Source: Cheilinus undulatus
Lineage: Eukaryota; Chordata; Actinopteri; Labriformes; Labridae
Direction of reading: 5' to 3'
Assembly: GCF_018320785.1 (NCBI RefSeq)
Contig: NC_054884.1
Span: forward strand, 22,011,667-22,075,666
Length of the DNA stretch: 64,000 bases
The position numbers were made by a program, and so were the translations under genes. Shown here in pieces: positions 11,301-23,500 of this stretch (its first letter is position 1; the number at the start of each line of letters is the position of its first letter). The notes beneath the pieces were generated by a model. It ran no database searches. It had not been told where the DNA came from and was given only the letters and a program-made list of their open reading frames with translations.

Positions 11301-14300
11301 CCGTTAGCGGATATACATCCATTCATTTTATGCACTTAGTTTTCATGTGGTAATGAGTAAATTTTGGTATTTTTCTCCAGATTTTGACTAAAATTCTGCT
11401 TTTCTCTGGATATCAAAGCTGCACAAGAACCCATAATGATGATGAAAGGATGCCCTTTTTAAACAAGCCTGTTCTGTCCAGTCTCATTGTTCAGCCATGA
11501 TTTGTCCCACTGAAGATCCGAACTACAACAGTTTTCATTAGATAAATTGGGAGGAGTTGGATCCTGAGGGTCGACCAGTTGAGAATCACTAGATTAAGGA
11601 ATGCTTCCTACACTGAAGGAACTCAACAGCAGCAAAGGTGTTCATAGCTCACCTTCTCTGAGGAGACGCTCCATCTTCTCACATGTCTGATCGTTGTAGA
11701 CGAAGACGTCGAAGCCCAGGCTCTTGAAGCATTTAAACAGCTCACCTGCGTCTCGGTCTGTGCCGTTTCGAACATTCATCCCTGAGAAGACAATCAGCTT
11801 AGAATACACTACAGTAATATAAAGCAGTACTGATTTAAGAAGGTTGCTCTACCTGTCTTTTCATCAAAGTTTTTGTTGTTGATGATGATACACTTGCCCA
11901 CTCTCTGGTGGCTCATCTTATACTGGAATGTTGGTGAAACAATTCTGTAATGGCTTTCAGAAGAGTAGTCCTGCTCCCGCGTCTGGCCATCCTTATTCTT
12001 CTTACTAACACAGTCACAGAGACAAAGGCGTTAACCCTTTTAAACTTTTCAATCAGTGTAAAATGTTCCCTGGTTCATGAGAGAAAATCACATCACCTTA
12101 ACTGCCTTTTAGACCATACACCATCAGAAATAACAACAAAAACAGACATGTGAATAGCAGAGAAAGAAAAGAAATTAATATATTGGTTAAAGAATTAAGA
12201 CATTTGCACACCACTCCTATTGTCAGAGTTGTTATTTATCTTCCACCTGGCCAATAATCCCAAGAAAATTGTCTTGAATCTTAGAGAGCATGACAACACT
12301 TTAAAGACAAAGTGTTTCCACATATATCATTGTCATAAATATGAATAAGTATAACAGTAACAGCTTCTAGTGAAATCCAGTTAAACTGAAAATACTCTGA
12401 ACCACTTACTAAAAATCAAAGAGTACATACATGGTCAAATACGGCATTAAAGTCACAGCCAAATTTGGTTGCAGTAATCCAGCGATTTGTAAAGAAAGAA
12501 GAAACTAAAACATTTTGACAGTGTAAATATTAAGAAAACAAAGTCGCACAGATGTAGATTAAGCAAGAGGAAATCTTCCACGAGTGTCAAATCTCACACA
12601 CCTGTCATATTTCCATTCTTTAACAGATCCATCCAGATAGTAAAGCCAACAGTGGCCCATTGGGGGCTCCGAAAATCCAGGCTCGTTCCAGAAGAGCCTA
12701 GTCATCAACTTACTCGAGCATGGGAACAATACACAGCACCGCACACTGACAGAGTCATTCATAAACACACTTATAGGCAGCCCAGCCTGCTTCTAATAAA
12801 CATGTGATCCAGAACTTTTTCAAGCCCCCTCCCACCTCCAAACTGTGCCAACGTACTGTACCAAACAATTGTGGAGGGTGGGCAAAGAGCTGCAACTCCG
12901 TTCTGCTGTGGGCTGGGCATAGCAGAAAGAGGAGCAGGTAGGAGGACTGTGGAGAGGAATATGAAGCGGTTCTGTCCGTCTTACCTGGGTTCGTCATTAA
13001 GCGCTACGCCACTCTGCATCTGAAATGCGTTGGTTTTGTCTCGTTTCTTTGTTCTGCCCCCAAAAGAGTATGTTTCTCCAGACCTGGCAGCTTATTTTTT
13101 AGCTGTGTGCTAGGATACTGACATGCTCTCTGTACTGGATGGAGACCTGACTGGGCCAGCAGGTGCTGAGGACAGGGGCGGCGCACTGTGAGCCCCCTGA
13201 GTCAGCAGCCTCGCCACCCCACCAGTGCTTTCTAAAGGCCTATTCACACACGGCCCCAGCGCCCCGCTGCCTGCTGAGGTCAGACAGGGCAACAAGTTGC
13301 TCCTGTGCTGACAGGCACAGAATCCACCTGTATGCACATACATACTGTAAGGGCCTGCAGGCCTCGGAGTTAGGGAGACAGGGTACTTCAAAAAACTTCA
13401 AAAACTTATTCTGAAAAGTGTTCAACTTTATCTTTTAGTCTGATTCAGATTCAGACAACTCTTGTTGCTCTGATTCTGATACTGCTGAAATGCAGGTACT
13501 GTATTGGGAGTACTTGTGATTATTCTTCGATCAGATACAGTTTTGTTTAAAAGTCTTCCAGATCTGCATTACATAGGACAAGAAGTGACACAGATTATTC
13601 AGCTAAAAAACTTTTGAACCATAAATCATAGCCTCTTACTTTGTTTTTCCTCTTGAAGCTAGCTGTTGCATTGTTCTAGTGACCCTATCCATGCCTATGT
13701 TGCCCTAGTGACTGTTGGAGGACTGGAAAAATTAAAGTAAACAGGAAAAAAAAACTTTCTTGCAAACTTTAAAGATTAAATCCACACCCATAGATCAGAT
13801 CATGAACATCTTTTTTACCCATTTTCCCAATTTACACCAGTATCAGATCAGTACTCCATATCAACGGATATCAAACGCTCTGGTATCAGAATTGGTATTG
13901 AGAAGGAAAAACTGGTACTGGATCATCTCTACAGACAACTTTATTTATCTCAAAATGTCAATTCAGTTTCACAGTCTACCAAGTCTCATAAAAAAGACAA
14001 AAAGAATCCAAACGACTGAAGGAAACAATTTCAACATTTAGATGATCACACTGATCCATCAGTCACAGCAGCCCAGCAGGTGCACAGATCACAAGTTCAC
14101 AAGTGCAAAAAGCATAGAAGCACAACGAATACACCAGAAACGTACTGAAAGGAATAAAGACACACTATGAAGGTTTCCTAACTGAGCACAGATCAATTAT
14201 ATCTGTAAGCATTTAACAGTCTGTTAGCTGAAGGAATAAAGTTCTGTTATGCTTTGCTTGTCCTTTTCTTTGTCCTCAGCAAAAGGATTTAAAGGGTAAC

Positions 14301-17300
14301 TCACCTATAAATACTTAAATAAATCTATTTTTTAATCCAAATCATATTTCAAGTCTATCATTATGATTATGAATCATTATCAAATGATTTTCATTAGAAA
14401 TATGTGATTCTTAAGATAATAATACTATGATGCCTGCAGCTGAAAGAAGCACTGTGTGTGTGCTCTACAGTAATTATATAATTGAACTGTCAGCTAATAT
14501 GTAATTTGCACATCAGCATTATGAATCGAATTAAATGAATGTAAGTTATACTAATCCATTTGAAACAGCTGAAGAAAAAGCCACAATCTTTGAGTCCCAT
14601 AAGTAAAAAATATCAATCCAAAATTGAAATTTGTGTTTAACCTGGCAGGCCATTTAGCTATTTAGCTAACTAAATTAGGTTTATGGGCTGCATTATGCAT
14701 TTTTCAACCAAGTAAATAGGCTTAATAATAGGAATGCATGATATTGGATATAGTGAAACAGGTTTTACCATTGGATGAGCTTAATGGTGTTTCACCATCT
14801 CTTTGAGTTAGGGCTTTCTCAACGAGTTTCAGTTTTTGCAGATATTTACAAATTAACTTTAGTTGATACCGATATTAAAATTCAGTTCAGACCTAACACT
14901 TAACTCCTTGCAATGCACAATTTAAGGTTTGAAGATGAACAAATGAACAGATTTCAATACTTATGGGCACACATGGCCAAGTGGTTAGGTCATGCCCCAT
15001 GTTCACAGGCAGCCCGGGTTCAAGTCCGGCCAGTGGCTCCTTTCCCGCTTGTCTCTCCCCCATCTCTTATCTCTGTTTCCAATTCTATCCACTGTCCTCC
15101 TCTATCAATAAGGAAGAAAAAGCCTGAAAATATATCTAAAAAAATCAATCATTTAAACATACTTTAAAGTATAAGGAATAATGATGAATAAAGAAAAAGA
15201 CTTTAGCTGATGTAGGTCTGTTGGTCTAGCCTTAAACTCCACTTATAACCATAATAATATTGTGCATATTGTCTGTTGAAGAATAATTTGCTAATAAACA
15301 TAAATTAAAACATGTAATTAGTGAATCACTGTGTTGTGTTATTTAGTTTTTACTGGAGGATACTTGTTGCACTGCTTTTTGGGAGGTTCATGTACTCCTC
15401 TGTTGAACAATTAAAAAGAAAAAACAGCTGCAAAAATACGTTATGAATAGAAATGTCTTCCAAGGAGCACAGACAGCACAGCTAAGGCATGTTTGCATCA
15501 TGTCTAAACACACAGAGCACATTAATATATCTACAACTATACAGCTATTTATTTATATTAAGGTTTTAATGTGGTTTTGACTGTACATTTACAACATACA
15601 CACACAATACAACATGCATGACACAACCGTGATATGGTCATATTTAGATTAGTCAGTTAAATAGATCCTTTATTTGTTTTTTGTCTCTTTAATTACAACT
15701 TTAGTTCATCAGTTCTTCTTTTTATTATCTTTATGTTTTCAGATACAAAGTTCAAAAAATGATCCATAGTGATACTGACAGTTTCGGGTACAAATTATCT
15801 CACACAGAGCACACAAACGAGGACTGGATGCAGTCTCTCTCTGTGTAAGAAAGCCAACTGACAAACGCCCCTCTCCTGAAAAGGTCCACAGTGCCCCCTT
15901 GTGGGTTAGATTGGAATAAACTGGGGATTAACTCTCATTTTAGTCAGTGAAAGTGTGGTCACAAAAAGAGAGGGAAAGCATTTTGAGGCAACACAAACGG
16001 CATGATATCACACTGCTGTAGATTACCAGCTTAATCTAACAGGCTTGTGAACTGATATAAGACCCTAAATTGTTTGTATTCACTTGTATTACAGTTAAAG
16101 TTGTTTAAAACTTGGTGAATTGCATTCAATCAAGAACAAATATGATTTTATCAGTGGATTCTAATCGAAAATTAAATTAAATCACAATATGGCCTGCTGC
16201 AATTTTCAAATCACAAAAGATGCAAAATTTCTTTCACCTGAAATGTGTCAAAATACCAGTTTTAAACTTTTTTTTGCAGCAGAGATGTTAAACATGCCAT
16301 ATCATGCAATCATTCAAGTGCCATTTTTTTTTAGAATAGTCAACAAAAAAAAAAAAATCCTTCTTTGTACTACTCTTTACTTTTTTCTTATTAATATGAG
16401 AATGACAAAAATCCTTCAATGCAACAATTCATATCCAATTGGCAATACGAGTCAAAATCATCAGAATCTGGTTTAAAAAAAATAATTGTTCAGTCCTTGT
16501 TTAGGAATAAAAGAAAGTTAAAGGACAACCACGTATCAAATCGCAATATTTGGGGGAAAAAAGCGATTAGATTATTTTCCAAAATTGTTCAGCCCTAGAT
16601 CCTACTGCAAAAGCAGTAATGTCAGGTAGATCAACAACTGTCAAAAACCTCAAACTCAATGACTCAGTGTCTCACTGGATGCTTATAAGAGGCTGCTGGA
16701 TGACTGGTAGGCAGAGCCATCTGTTTGTAGATGTTCTGCCTGATCAATGGGATTCTTATGATTGTGGTTCAATTTGAATGATTACTTAACTACATAACAA
16801 TAAATGATTACCTATACCTATACAGCACTGAAGAATACAGTTAATACAAATAGGGTTCCTGCACATCCTTGAAAAATCTTAAAAAGACTTAAATTGTACT
16901 TTTGAAATTGAAGGCCACAAAAGACTTACCAACCATCTTATTGTTACTATTGAGAGGACTAAAATTGATGGATGGCACTTTGACTAAAATGTGTCTTCAT
17001 CAAATTATTGTCAACTTAAAAATTTGTAAAGCTCACCTTTGTTTTCACAGACCTTCCATTACAAAAAGTGTTACCCTCCTTTGTAATAATTCATTAACTT
17101 TTTAGAATCAGGCTAGTATGTGTTTCAATAAGTATCACCTAAGCTCAAACCAAAATCTTGAGCCACACCATAATCGTATCAGTGCAAACTAGCCTCTTTA
17201 ACACATGTGAAAGTATCTTTAGTTGATGCACATCTGTAGTAATAGCATATAGCTGCATTAAGTCCTAGAACACACCTTTACTTTAATCAAGGCACACCAG

Positions 17301-17907
17301 GGAACCACTGCCCTATATCATTGGGCATTGCATAAAGAGTAACCAGATTTTTTTCCCCTGGTTCCATGTACTGAGAAAACATACCTGCCTTTCGTTTTGC
17401 TAAACATTATATTATTTTTTTTCTTGTTTCAGGTCTTAAAAGTCTTACATTTCCTTTTTTATGTACTGCGTGAGAATTCTGTACATACAGAGAAAATGTA
17501 GTTTGAACACAACCTTGGCAGCAGTAGGATTGCAGCTACAATCAAGTGTCTGGATATGCTTTCATAAAAATATGTTTTTGTATTAACCAAGCACAGATGT
17601 CATTCGTGTCTCATATAAAAGCGGAGAGGATAATAATGAATGTGAAAGCAAAAGTGAAACATATGTAGTCCCACACTCCGCCACACTGAATTAGAATTAA
17701 ACCTATTTCCTCATATAAAGAATTGGCTTCCCCTCAAGCACGTTGCAGGTGTGTCTCTGCAAGATTCTGAAAGTGTGAAAACGGAATTTACCCTCCAAAC
17801 AGTAGAAATCTTCCCTTGCGGTCAGGCTTGGCGTCAGTCTCGTCATCCAGCTTCCCTATGTCCTCTTCACCTCTAAGTTCAGTCACCTCAGCAGGTTCTC
17901 CGGCCAT
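5329..17907 (-). CDS. casp7: Caspase-7, executioner cysteine protease
   Basis: Apoptotic executioner caspase that cleaves cytosolic and nuclear proteins after aspartate. Six coding exons in transcript order: 17907-17792, 12004-11853, 11781-11653, 6978-6803, 6525-6387, 5555-5329. All splice sites are GT/AG, phases agree, and the total is 312 aa (human 303). Visible: catalytic His151 in LLSHGEE, catalytic Cys193 in QACRG, inter-subunit cleavage site IQTD205/S, and prodomain site DETD25/AKPDR, matching human DSVD/AKPDR. The C-terminus LTKELYFN and MQILTRVN are near-identical to CASP7 and separate it from caspase-3. The start is the only ATG in exon 1 in frame; a splice acceptor lies directly before it. 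A three-residue insertion (TLE) sits in the inter-subunit linker. All key residues are present, so it looks functional. Position beside nrap and habp2 supports the name. Confidence 0.95.
7341..8617 (-). mobile_element. Decayed Tc1-like transposon in casp7 intron
   Basis: Lies in the casp7 intron between the exons at 6978 and 11653. Minus-strand frames give pieces of a Tc1 transposase: a start resembling [10 protein letters not shown] near 8361, then [20 protein letters not shown] and, further on, [10 protein letters not shown]. The pieces lie in different frames with stops between them, so it cannot make a transposase. The internal part of the terminal inverted repeat is seen at about 7370-7395 and 8528-8553 (TACTTGG, AAAAACTGAAATT). 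The outer right end is blurred by a short CAATA repeat. Confidence 0.8.
8885..9100. repeat. Partial copy of the CAGATAGCAAAA repeat family
   Basis: Starts with CAGATAGCAAAA and then repeats words such as TTCAATGTTG and AACATTTGAA, as in the large foldback element at 9547. Only one end is present. Just before it, AAGGTTGAGAACCAGTCT resembles a hAT-type MITE terminus. Confidence 0.4.
9547..10433. mobile_element. 887-bp foldback element with SINE-like loop
   Basis: The left arm (about 9547-9865) and right arm (about 10133-10433) are inverted copies, by eye over 90 percent alike across the outer 250 bp, both ending in CCCAGATAGC. The match continues inward through GTACTTTATTCATCCC. The loop of about 270 bp holds GGTCGCTGGTTCGAGTCC, which fits a tRNA B box, followed by the GCCCTTGAACAAGGCACC block typical of fish tRNA-derived SINEs. 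No transposase is present. The 8-bp flanks do not match, so the superfamily stays open. Confidence 0.7.
11208..11591. mobile_element. hAT-like MITE (CAGTGGTTCCCAA type)
   Basis: Left end CAGTGGTTCCCAACTGGTGG with TCAGGACCC. The right end is the inverted, diverged counterpart (GATCCTGAGGGTCGACCAGT, then GAGAATCACTA). About 384 bp, no coding potential. The 8-bp flanks differ, so the insertion is old. Similar words occur at 46020-46075 and 51270-51326. Confidence 0.55.
12985..13019 (-). other. Possible alternative first coding exon of casp7
   Basis: On the minus strand, ...GCATTTCAG is followed at once by ATG (13019-13017), 35 nt of open frame ([11 protein letters not shown] plus two bases) and then a strong donor, CAG/GTAAGA. 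The phase (two bases left over) fits the acceptor of the casp7 exon at 12004, giving [18 protein letters not shown]. Spliced between exon 1 and exon 2 it would instead bring a stop, so it could only serve as an alternative start. The flank 12985-13340 is more GC-rich than the rest of the intron. This is inference from splice signals; chance is possible. Confidence 0.3.
13420..17790. other. casp7 intron 1, largely featureless
   Basis: AT-rich intron sequence with one SINE (14968-15125) and a CTCF-like word on the minus strand at 15904-15891 (CCACAAGGGGGCAC). Short open frames here lack splice signals or domains. Confidence 0.5.
14968..15125 (+). mobile_element. tRNA-derived SINE
   Basis: Begins with a tRNA-like head (ATGGCCAAGTGGTTAGGTCA) and a B box in CCGGGTTCAAGTCCGG. 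It goes on to the body GTCTCTCCCCCATCTC, TCTATCCACTGTCC and the tail CAATAAGGAAGAAAAAGCC. A reverse-oriented copy of the same family lies at 54052-54225. No clear target-site duplication here. Confidence 0.75.
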
Positions 17908-18202
17908 CTGGGGTCAAGTTACGAGTTATTGGCATTGTAAATGAACTGTACGTTCTGATAAAACCTCTAAGATGGATTTTGTTAGCATACTAATCAGCAA
18001 ATGTGCAGCTTCTTCCCAATCACTGCTAAGTCAGCACCGTTTATACGGTTAACAAAGCAGTAATTACACCGCTAGCTTAGCTATTCAACAGAAGCTAGCC
18101 CCAACACTATTATGAAGTTATTTATCCGACTTGTTAGCTAACTTTATAGCATAATTACGAAAGGCAAATGAAACATTTTCGGCTTGAAATCAGCCAACTT
18201 AC

Positions 18203-18420
18203 TCTCAATTGTCCGTATTTTATGCTGTATCAGCCTAACTATTGAACAAAGCCGACTATGTTGCCGTTTGTATCTCTCTAGTGTTTTCTGTTCCTTGAAA
18301 AAGTTGAGAAAGCGAAAGTCCGCCCTGCGTCATATCTCTAGTGTACGTAACTACGTCAGAGCCCTCAGGCGCTCGGGTTTGATTAATCGGCGTCCAAGCA
18401 GTTTGAACATCTTAAGCGAG
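18203..18420 (-). promoter_or_regulatory. casp7 5'UTR exon and promoter region
   Basis: A donor (GAGA/GTAAGT) at 18202-18201 pairs with the acceptor directly before the casp7 ATG, giving a non-coding first exon ending at 18203. Upstream are GAAAGCGAAAGT (18308-18319, plus strand), which fits the GAAANNGAAA core of interferon-response elements, and TACGTCA near 18353, a CRE-like site. There is no TATA box. The exact start of transcription cannot be seen. Confidence 0.5.
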
Positions 18421-18559
18421 ACTTTTAATTTATAAAATATGGTGAGTGTTAATCTTGTTAGCAGAGTCAGTTTAGACAGCGTCTCTAGCGTGTGTAATCA
18501 GAACATGACCAAAAAAAAAAAAAAAATTACGAAGGAACAAACGGTCGGGCTTCAGTTCT

Positions 18560-19126
18560 GCTTGAACTGGATCGCTCTCTTCAGGTAAAGTGTCGTTCGT
18601 GAGCGAACCTGACCAAAGAGTCGACTCTTTTACGTGGCCGATAAGATCCGGATCCCATCTGAGAGCCGTTTTATATTCTTTCTCTTCTTCTTCTTCTTCT
18701 CTTCTTCTTCTTCTTCTTCTTCTTGTGTATTTCGTTTGTGCCTGTGGGTTATTGTATTGATTTTTAGGGATGATCTCTTCCCCGCACTGCTCTACCACAG
18801 GCACACAATGCAAAAAGGACAAGCTTGATGGTTTAACAGCTCAGTCAATGAGCAGATTTCGACTGACCCACAAGGTGTTTTGGGGAGACAGAATATTTTG
18901 AAAAATAATTCCATGATATTTTTGTTAAATGAATAATTAACCATGATTAATATAAAATATCAGCACAGATGTCAATCATATGTCATGATATTTTACTAAA
19001 TTTGGCAGGTCAAACGCAGCCAAACTGGTGCTAAAGGTATTTGAGAGCTGAAGAACCAGCTCTTCTTGATGAACCGAAGCCAAATGATTCAGATCACTAA
19101 AAAGAACCGTAATTCCCATCACTACT
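18560..19126. repeat. hAT-like repeat with palindrome and TTC run
   Basis: Contains the palindrome AAAGAGTCGACTCTTT (18615-18630), a (TTC)n microsatellite at about 18677-18724, and a right end reading GGTTCATC-type words inverted, closing with AATTCCCATCACTAC. These phrases are familiar from hAT-type fish repeats. The left boundary is uncertain. Confidence 0.45.
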
Positions 19127-19554
19127 CTCTACACATTTACAAGAGGGAGGAAAACATAGGACAGAATCACTTACCTATGGAAGCCAATTGAAAAAGAAAA
19201 AATCTGAGATTTTGGCCTTTCAAATAAAAAAAAAAAAGAATCAAAACAAAAATAAAATCCTAAATCAAAATTATGAGATAGTAAGTAATAATTTTATATT
19301 TTTCTTTTGCTGCCACAACTACAAAACCTTTATTGGTTTGTTTGATTTTTGTAACAAATATAACTATTTCTAACTCTTTGATAAATATTTTTTGGTTTAC
19401 CACCAAGTATCTAACTGCCATGTTTATGCCATCATGTCAGTTTATTTTGTTATCTATCAGGATCACATTTATAAGGAACTGTACAGTCAGGGGTTCATCT
19501 TAGATGGGGGTGTGGAGAGGATGAACCAGCCAGATGACCTCAGATTTCAGCCTT

Positions 19555-19830
19555 GAGACTGCATAGTGCTTTTCTAGTCACCCGACTACTCATAGTGCTT
19601 TTACACCACAGGCCACACTTACCCATTCACACAGTGGCTCATGGCTGCTACGTAGAGTGACCGTTAGTATTAAATATTCCCATTCATACACATTCACATG
19701 GCACTGATTTGGGAGAAATTTGAAGTGAAGTGTCACAGGGTCGGCATGCTACTGTAGCAGCTGGGGTCTGAACCTAAGATCTTCTGGTTTCAAGATAACT
19801 GTGGCTCCTGAGCCACTGTCATCCCAAGAA
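19555..19830. repeat. Dispersed fish repeat (ACACTTACCCATTCACACA type)
   Basis: Holds phrases common in dispersed fish repeats: AGTGCTTTTACACCACAGG, TTACCCATTCACACAG, ATTCATACACATTCACATGG and a tail GTCTGAACCTAAGATCTTCT. Two near-copies of CATAGTGCTTTT occur at its left side. Class not assigned. Confidence 0.45.
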
Positions 19831-20199
19831 TAATCATGGTCAGTCAAAAGTAAGCAGTGCAAAATATTAATGAGATACAGCAACAGATTGTCAGGTTACA
19901 TTTATGAAAACCTCTAGTTTTGAAAACTTTTGGGAATAGCTGAAAAATATATAAATCACATAACAGAAGTTATTTTTTAAAATTAATGTAGACATTTCAG
20001 TTTGAAAATTCTATATATTGTACCTTTAACTTATATATCAATGTAGCCTTGGTGTATTTCCTCAGATATTCCTGTCAACATGTCACTTTCTCATAAGTAA
20101 ATTAAGAGCAGCTAAAGACTAGAATCACTTTCTCATTTTGTGGGACTATACCAGCCTGATGAAGCTTCCAACAAAGTAAGACTGTTACCTCTTTGTGTC

Positions 20200-20554
20200 G
20201 TAGTGTCATGACGGGATGAGGCTGACCTAACCGTCCAACTGTGGATCATTACACATATACAGCGACATCTAACCTCCCTGTCTGTCCCTCTGTGAGCAGA
20301 CGGACAGAAGGATTCAGCCAGTCCTCTTGCATGCTACATGGAAGGGGGCTGGTCCATCATGGGACATGGTGTCAAGTAAGAGTCAGTTCACAGTGCCAGA
20401 GCTAAGTTTACCTCCACCAGAGACGCACTATCTCCAGAGTCTGAGAGTCACTGCCAGTCCTTCTACTAGACTGAGGCTTCACTGAGTGACAAGACATCTT
20501 GTTCTCATCTTTTGATATTTTTAAGGTTTTTTGGGAGAAGGACAAGCACTCACG
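20200..20554 (+). promoter_or_regulatory. nrap upstream region and 5'UTR
   Basis: The 355 bp before the nrap ATG are less AT-rich than their surroundings. A possible 5'UTR splice exists (donor GTGTCAA/GTAAGA at about 20379, acceptor TTTTTAAG at about 20525). I saw no convincing TATA, MEF2 or CArG site, only scattered E-box-like words. Confidence 0.3.
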
Positions 20555-23500
20555 ATGCAGTCCTGTGCCAGGTGTGGGTTTGTGGTCTACCCAGCTGAGA
20601 AGATCAACTGTATTGACCAGGTAATATACAGAAATATGTAATCTTTTTAAGGTTTCTGAAAAATGGTTTAGCTCATTTTTTAAGCTTTTGTGAGGAATTT
20701 TAATCTAGCTATGAAACAGACTAGTACTGATACTGATGGCTCTTTACAGACAACGTAAGTGAATCAGACCACCAGTCATTCAACTTCAATAAAGTTATTT
20801 TTATCAGCAGAAACTAGGTGGTTTGACTGTTATAAAACGAAGGATGAATATTTGATGGAAAGCACAGCTTAAGAAAAAAATAGCAAAAAGATAACATTAC
20901 GGTGAAGTCCAGTCTAACAGGAGCCTGTTATTCCTAATACTTCTAACTGCTTAAAAACAAACCAAAAAGTGAGATTTTAATCACATTAAAGAAATGTATA
21001 AATGTTTTAAAAAGACTGAGGGAAAAGGTCATAAATTTCCAAGTCCAACTTTTACTCAAAACATATAAAAAGAAACACTTAAAGGCACATTTAAAGAGTC
21101 TTTAATTTTAGCTTAACACTAAACAGTAGTAACCAGAGTTTACCAGAGAAAATCACAAACACATATATGCACAACATTTAGGCTTACTATAGGCTGGTAT
21201 TTCTTATTATAAACTGCCACATAACATCACTGCAGCAAGCGAAGTTTCAAGGAATGGGAGCATCTGCTTATAAACTGCTAGTGATAATAAAAAAAATAAA
21301 TACAGCCTCATGCTATGTAACTTTAGGTATCTAAAATACTAAAACAGTAATAATGATGAGTACTTCATAAAAAATTCCAGTTTTGATATTTTTATAGACC
21401 TCCAAGTATTTAAATTTTAATGAATGAGATCAAGATATTAACTCTTACATAAAGCTATGTTTAAGAGCCAGCAGGTTCTGTTAAAAGACCATGCAGGGCT
21501 GCCAACATTAATTTAGTCACTTTTAACAATCTTGTGAACTGGTATGTTTCTTTTAATGAATTTGCAAATTAGAATTGAGTTTTTAAAGATTTTTTTGTGA
21601 TCTTTCTTCTTTAGAACTGGCATAAAGCATGTTTTCACTGTGATGTCTGTAAGATGGTCCTCACTGCCAATAACTTTGTAAGCCATAAGAAGAGGCCATA
21701 CTGCTCTGTGTAAGTAAACTCAAGAATAGCGCATATATGTCCCATTTAGGTTTTTCCTTAAAAAAGGACAAATAGAAATTTGTTGTTGTTTTGAGCTAAA
21801 AATGGAAGATCAAAATTACGATGTTTTTTACATCTCATCCTTCCAGACACAATCCAAGGAACAACACATTCACAAGTGTCTATGAGACCCCCATCAACAT
21901 CAACGCAAAGAAGCAAAGCAAGGCGAGCAGTGAGGTAAGATGATGTCATGTGTGAGAAGAGAAAAAAAAAAAAACGTGCGGCAATGTGAAACCAAATATT
22001 TCAGCCTTGATCTGAGTCAAGGTGCATTGTTGACAGGCTGACATAAGTTACAGTCTATGCCATGACTGAGATGGACATTTATCATTGGTTTGTCATGACT
22101 GGCTTTACACTGTAGGTGCTATTCATAGGTGTCATTGTGTTACTTTGGATCATCAGGATTACGTTCTATAGGGGGTGATGCATGCATAACAATTCAATTT
22201 TTTTTAACAATTTAAATAAATTTTCATTAATGTACAGTATTATTCTGAAGTAGTAAAGCAATACTTTGGTCTATGTGTCCTCTTTTCATATCACAAATGT
22301 ACTTCAAAACAGACAGCCCTGCTTCTCACTTTATTAATCAAGATGTAAAGCATCCATTTATTCAGAAAATGTAAAGATCCGACCCTTAACCGTGAAATCA
22401 AATTTAGAAAAAAAAGCTTGTATTTCTCTTTATTGGTTGGAAGAGAGAGTTATGGATGCCTGCTCGGACTCCACGGTGACGCTAGCGGTGAGGAATGGAG
22501 ATTGTGGCTCTGGTTATTTCTGTTACCGTGACAGAGGCCAGACAACCCCCTCTGGTTTGGCCCACTTTATACTTCAGGGGGCTAAAATTATACATCAGGA
22601 AAAACAGCCCTGCATCCCTTCCTCTCCTCTGCCCTGCCACCTGCTGCTGCCTGTCTGTGTCTACGAGCTCATGCAATGCTCCTATGCTTATATTAGCAGT
22701 TGGCTAGCAGGCTCATCTGCTACTGCTGTGCGCCACCAGAGAGTTATAGGACTTAACGTGTTGATATCTGATCTGAGGGCAGACTTAAGATCATGCTGAG
22801 TGACCCTCAGTCCTGTCATCTTAAATCAGGTTGACAAAAAAAATCATGCTGTGGAGGCATATGATAACATGCAGAGCTTTTGTTTTCATTAGTTTCCTGG
22901 AGATACTTGATTTCTGATGGTTTATTAAGTTAAATGATAGTCCATGTAAGTATTGATTGGAAATTTTGTTTAAGCTTGTCCAAAGGGCGCAACAATCCTT
23001 ACAAAATGAAAGTCTAATTAGTATATGAAACCTGAATAAATAATGACCTAATTTCTTCTTTGGTGTTGCCACAGTATTTTTTTTAAGTTAGTCAGCTAGT
23101 TTCATGTCTTCTTTAATGTAGCAAGTTTAGAAAAAAATACAATAAAACAGTCTATGCTCAGATATAGTGAGTACCTGTGATTACCAATTCCCCAGTGAAA
23201 ATTTGTCAGATATAAAAATAAAAAAGCATTGAACTTGACCAAATTTTCAGCGGCAATTTTCCTGTTACACCGTGCCCAGTGTGTTAAAATTAAATGCTAT
23301 AATATGATACTGCCGTATTCCTGGTTGTAATTGTTTTAACTTAGAGATCATGAAAAGTGACAATTATGTTTCAAGTTTAAACACTTTTCATAGCACATTA
23401 CCGCAAACAGCTAATGTTAGCATCTAGCTACTCATTTCGTAACCCTGCTTTTAGACAGGAAGTGATAATGGCTAGTAGTAGTAAACTACAGCACAACAAC

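Noticed and set aside
13110-13414. Overlapping open frames on both strands in casp7 intron 1
   Set aside because: GC-richer intron sequence with few stops; no domain and no partner exons apart from the separate 35-nt candidate at 12985.
18472-18822. 116-codon minus frame with RRRRR and EEEEE runs
   Set aside because: Produced by the (TTC)n microsatellite and a T-run; no real gene signal.
22392-22799. 135-codon open frame on the plus strand in nrap intron 3
   Set aside because: No domain, no fitting splice sites, lies in a GC-richer intron patch, and two overlapping frames are equally open.
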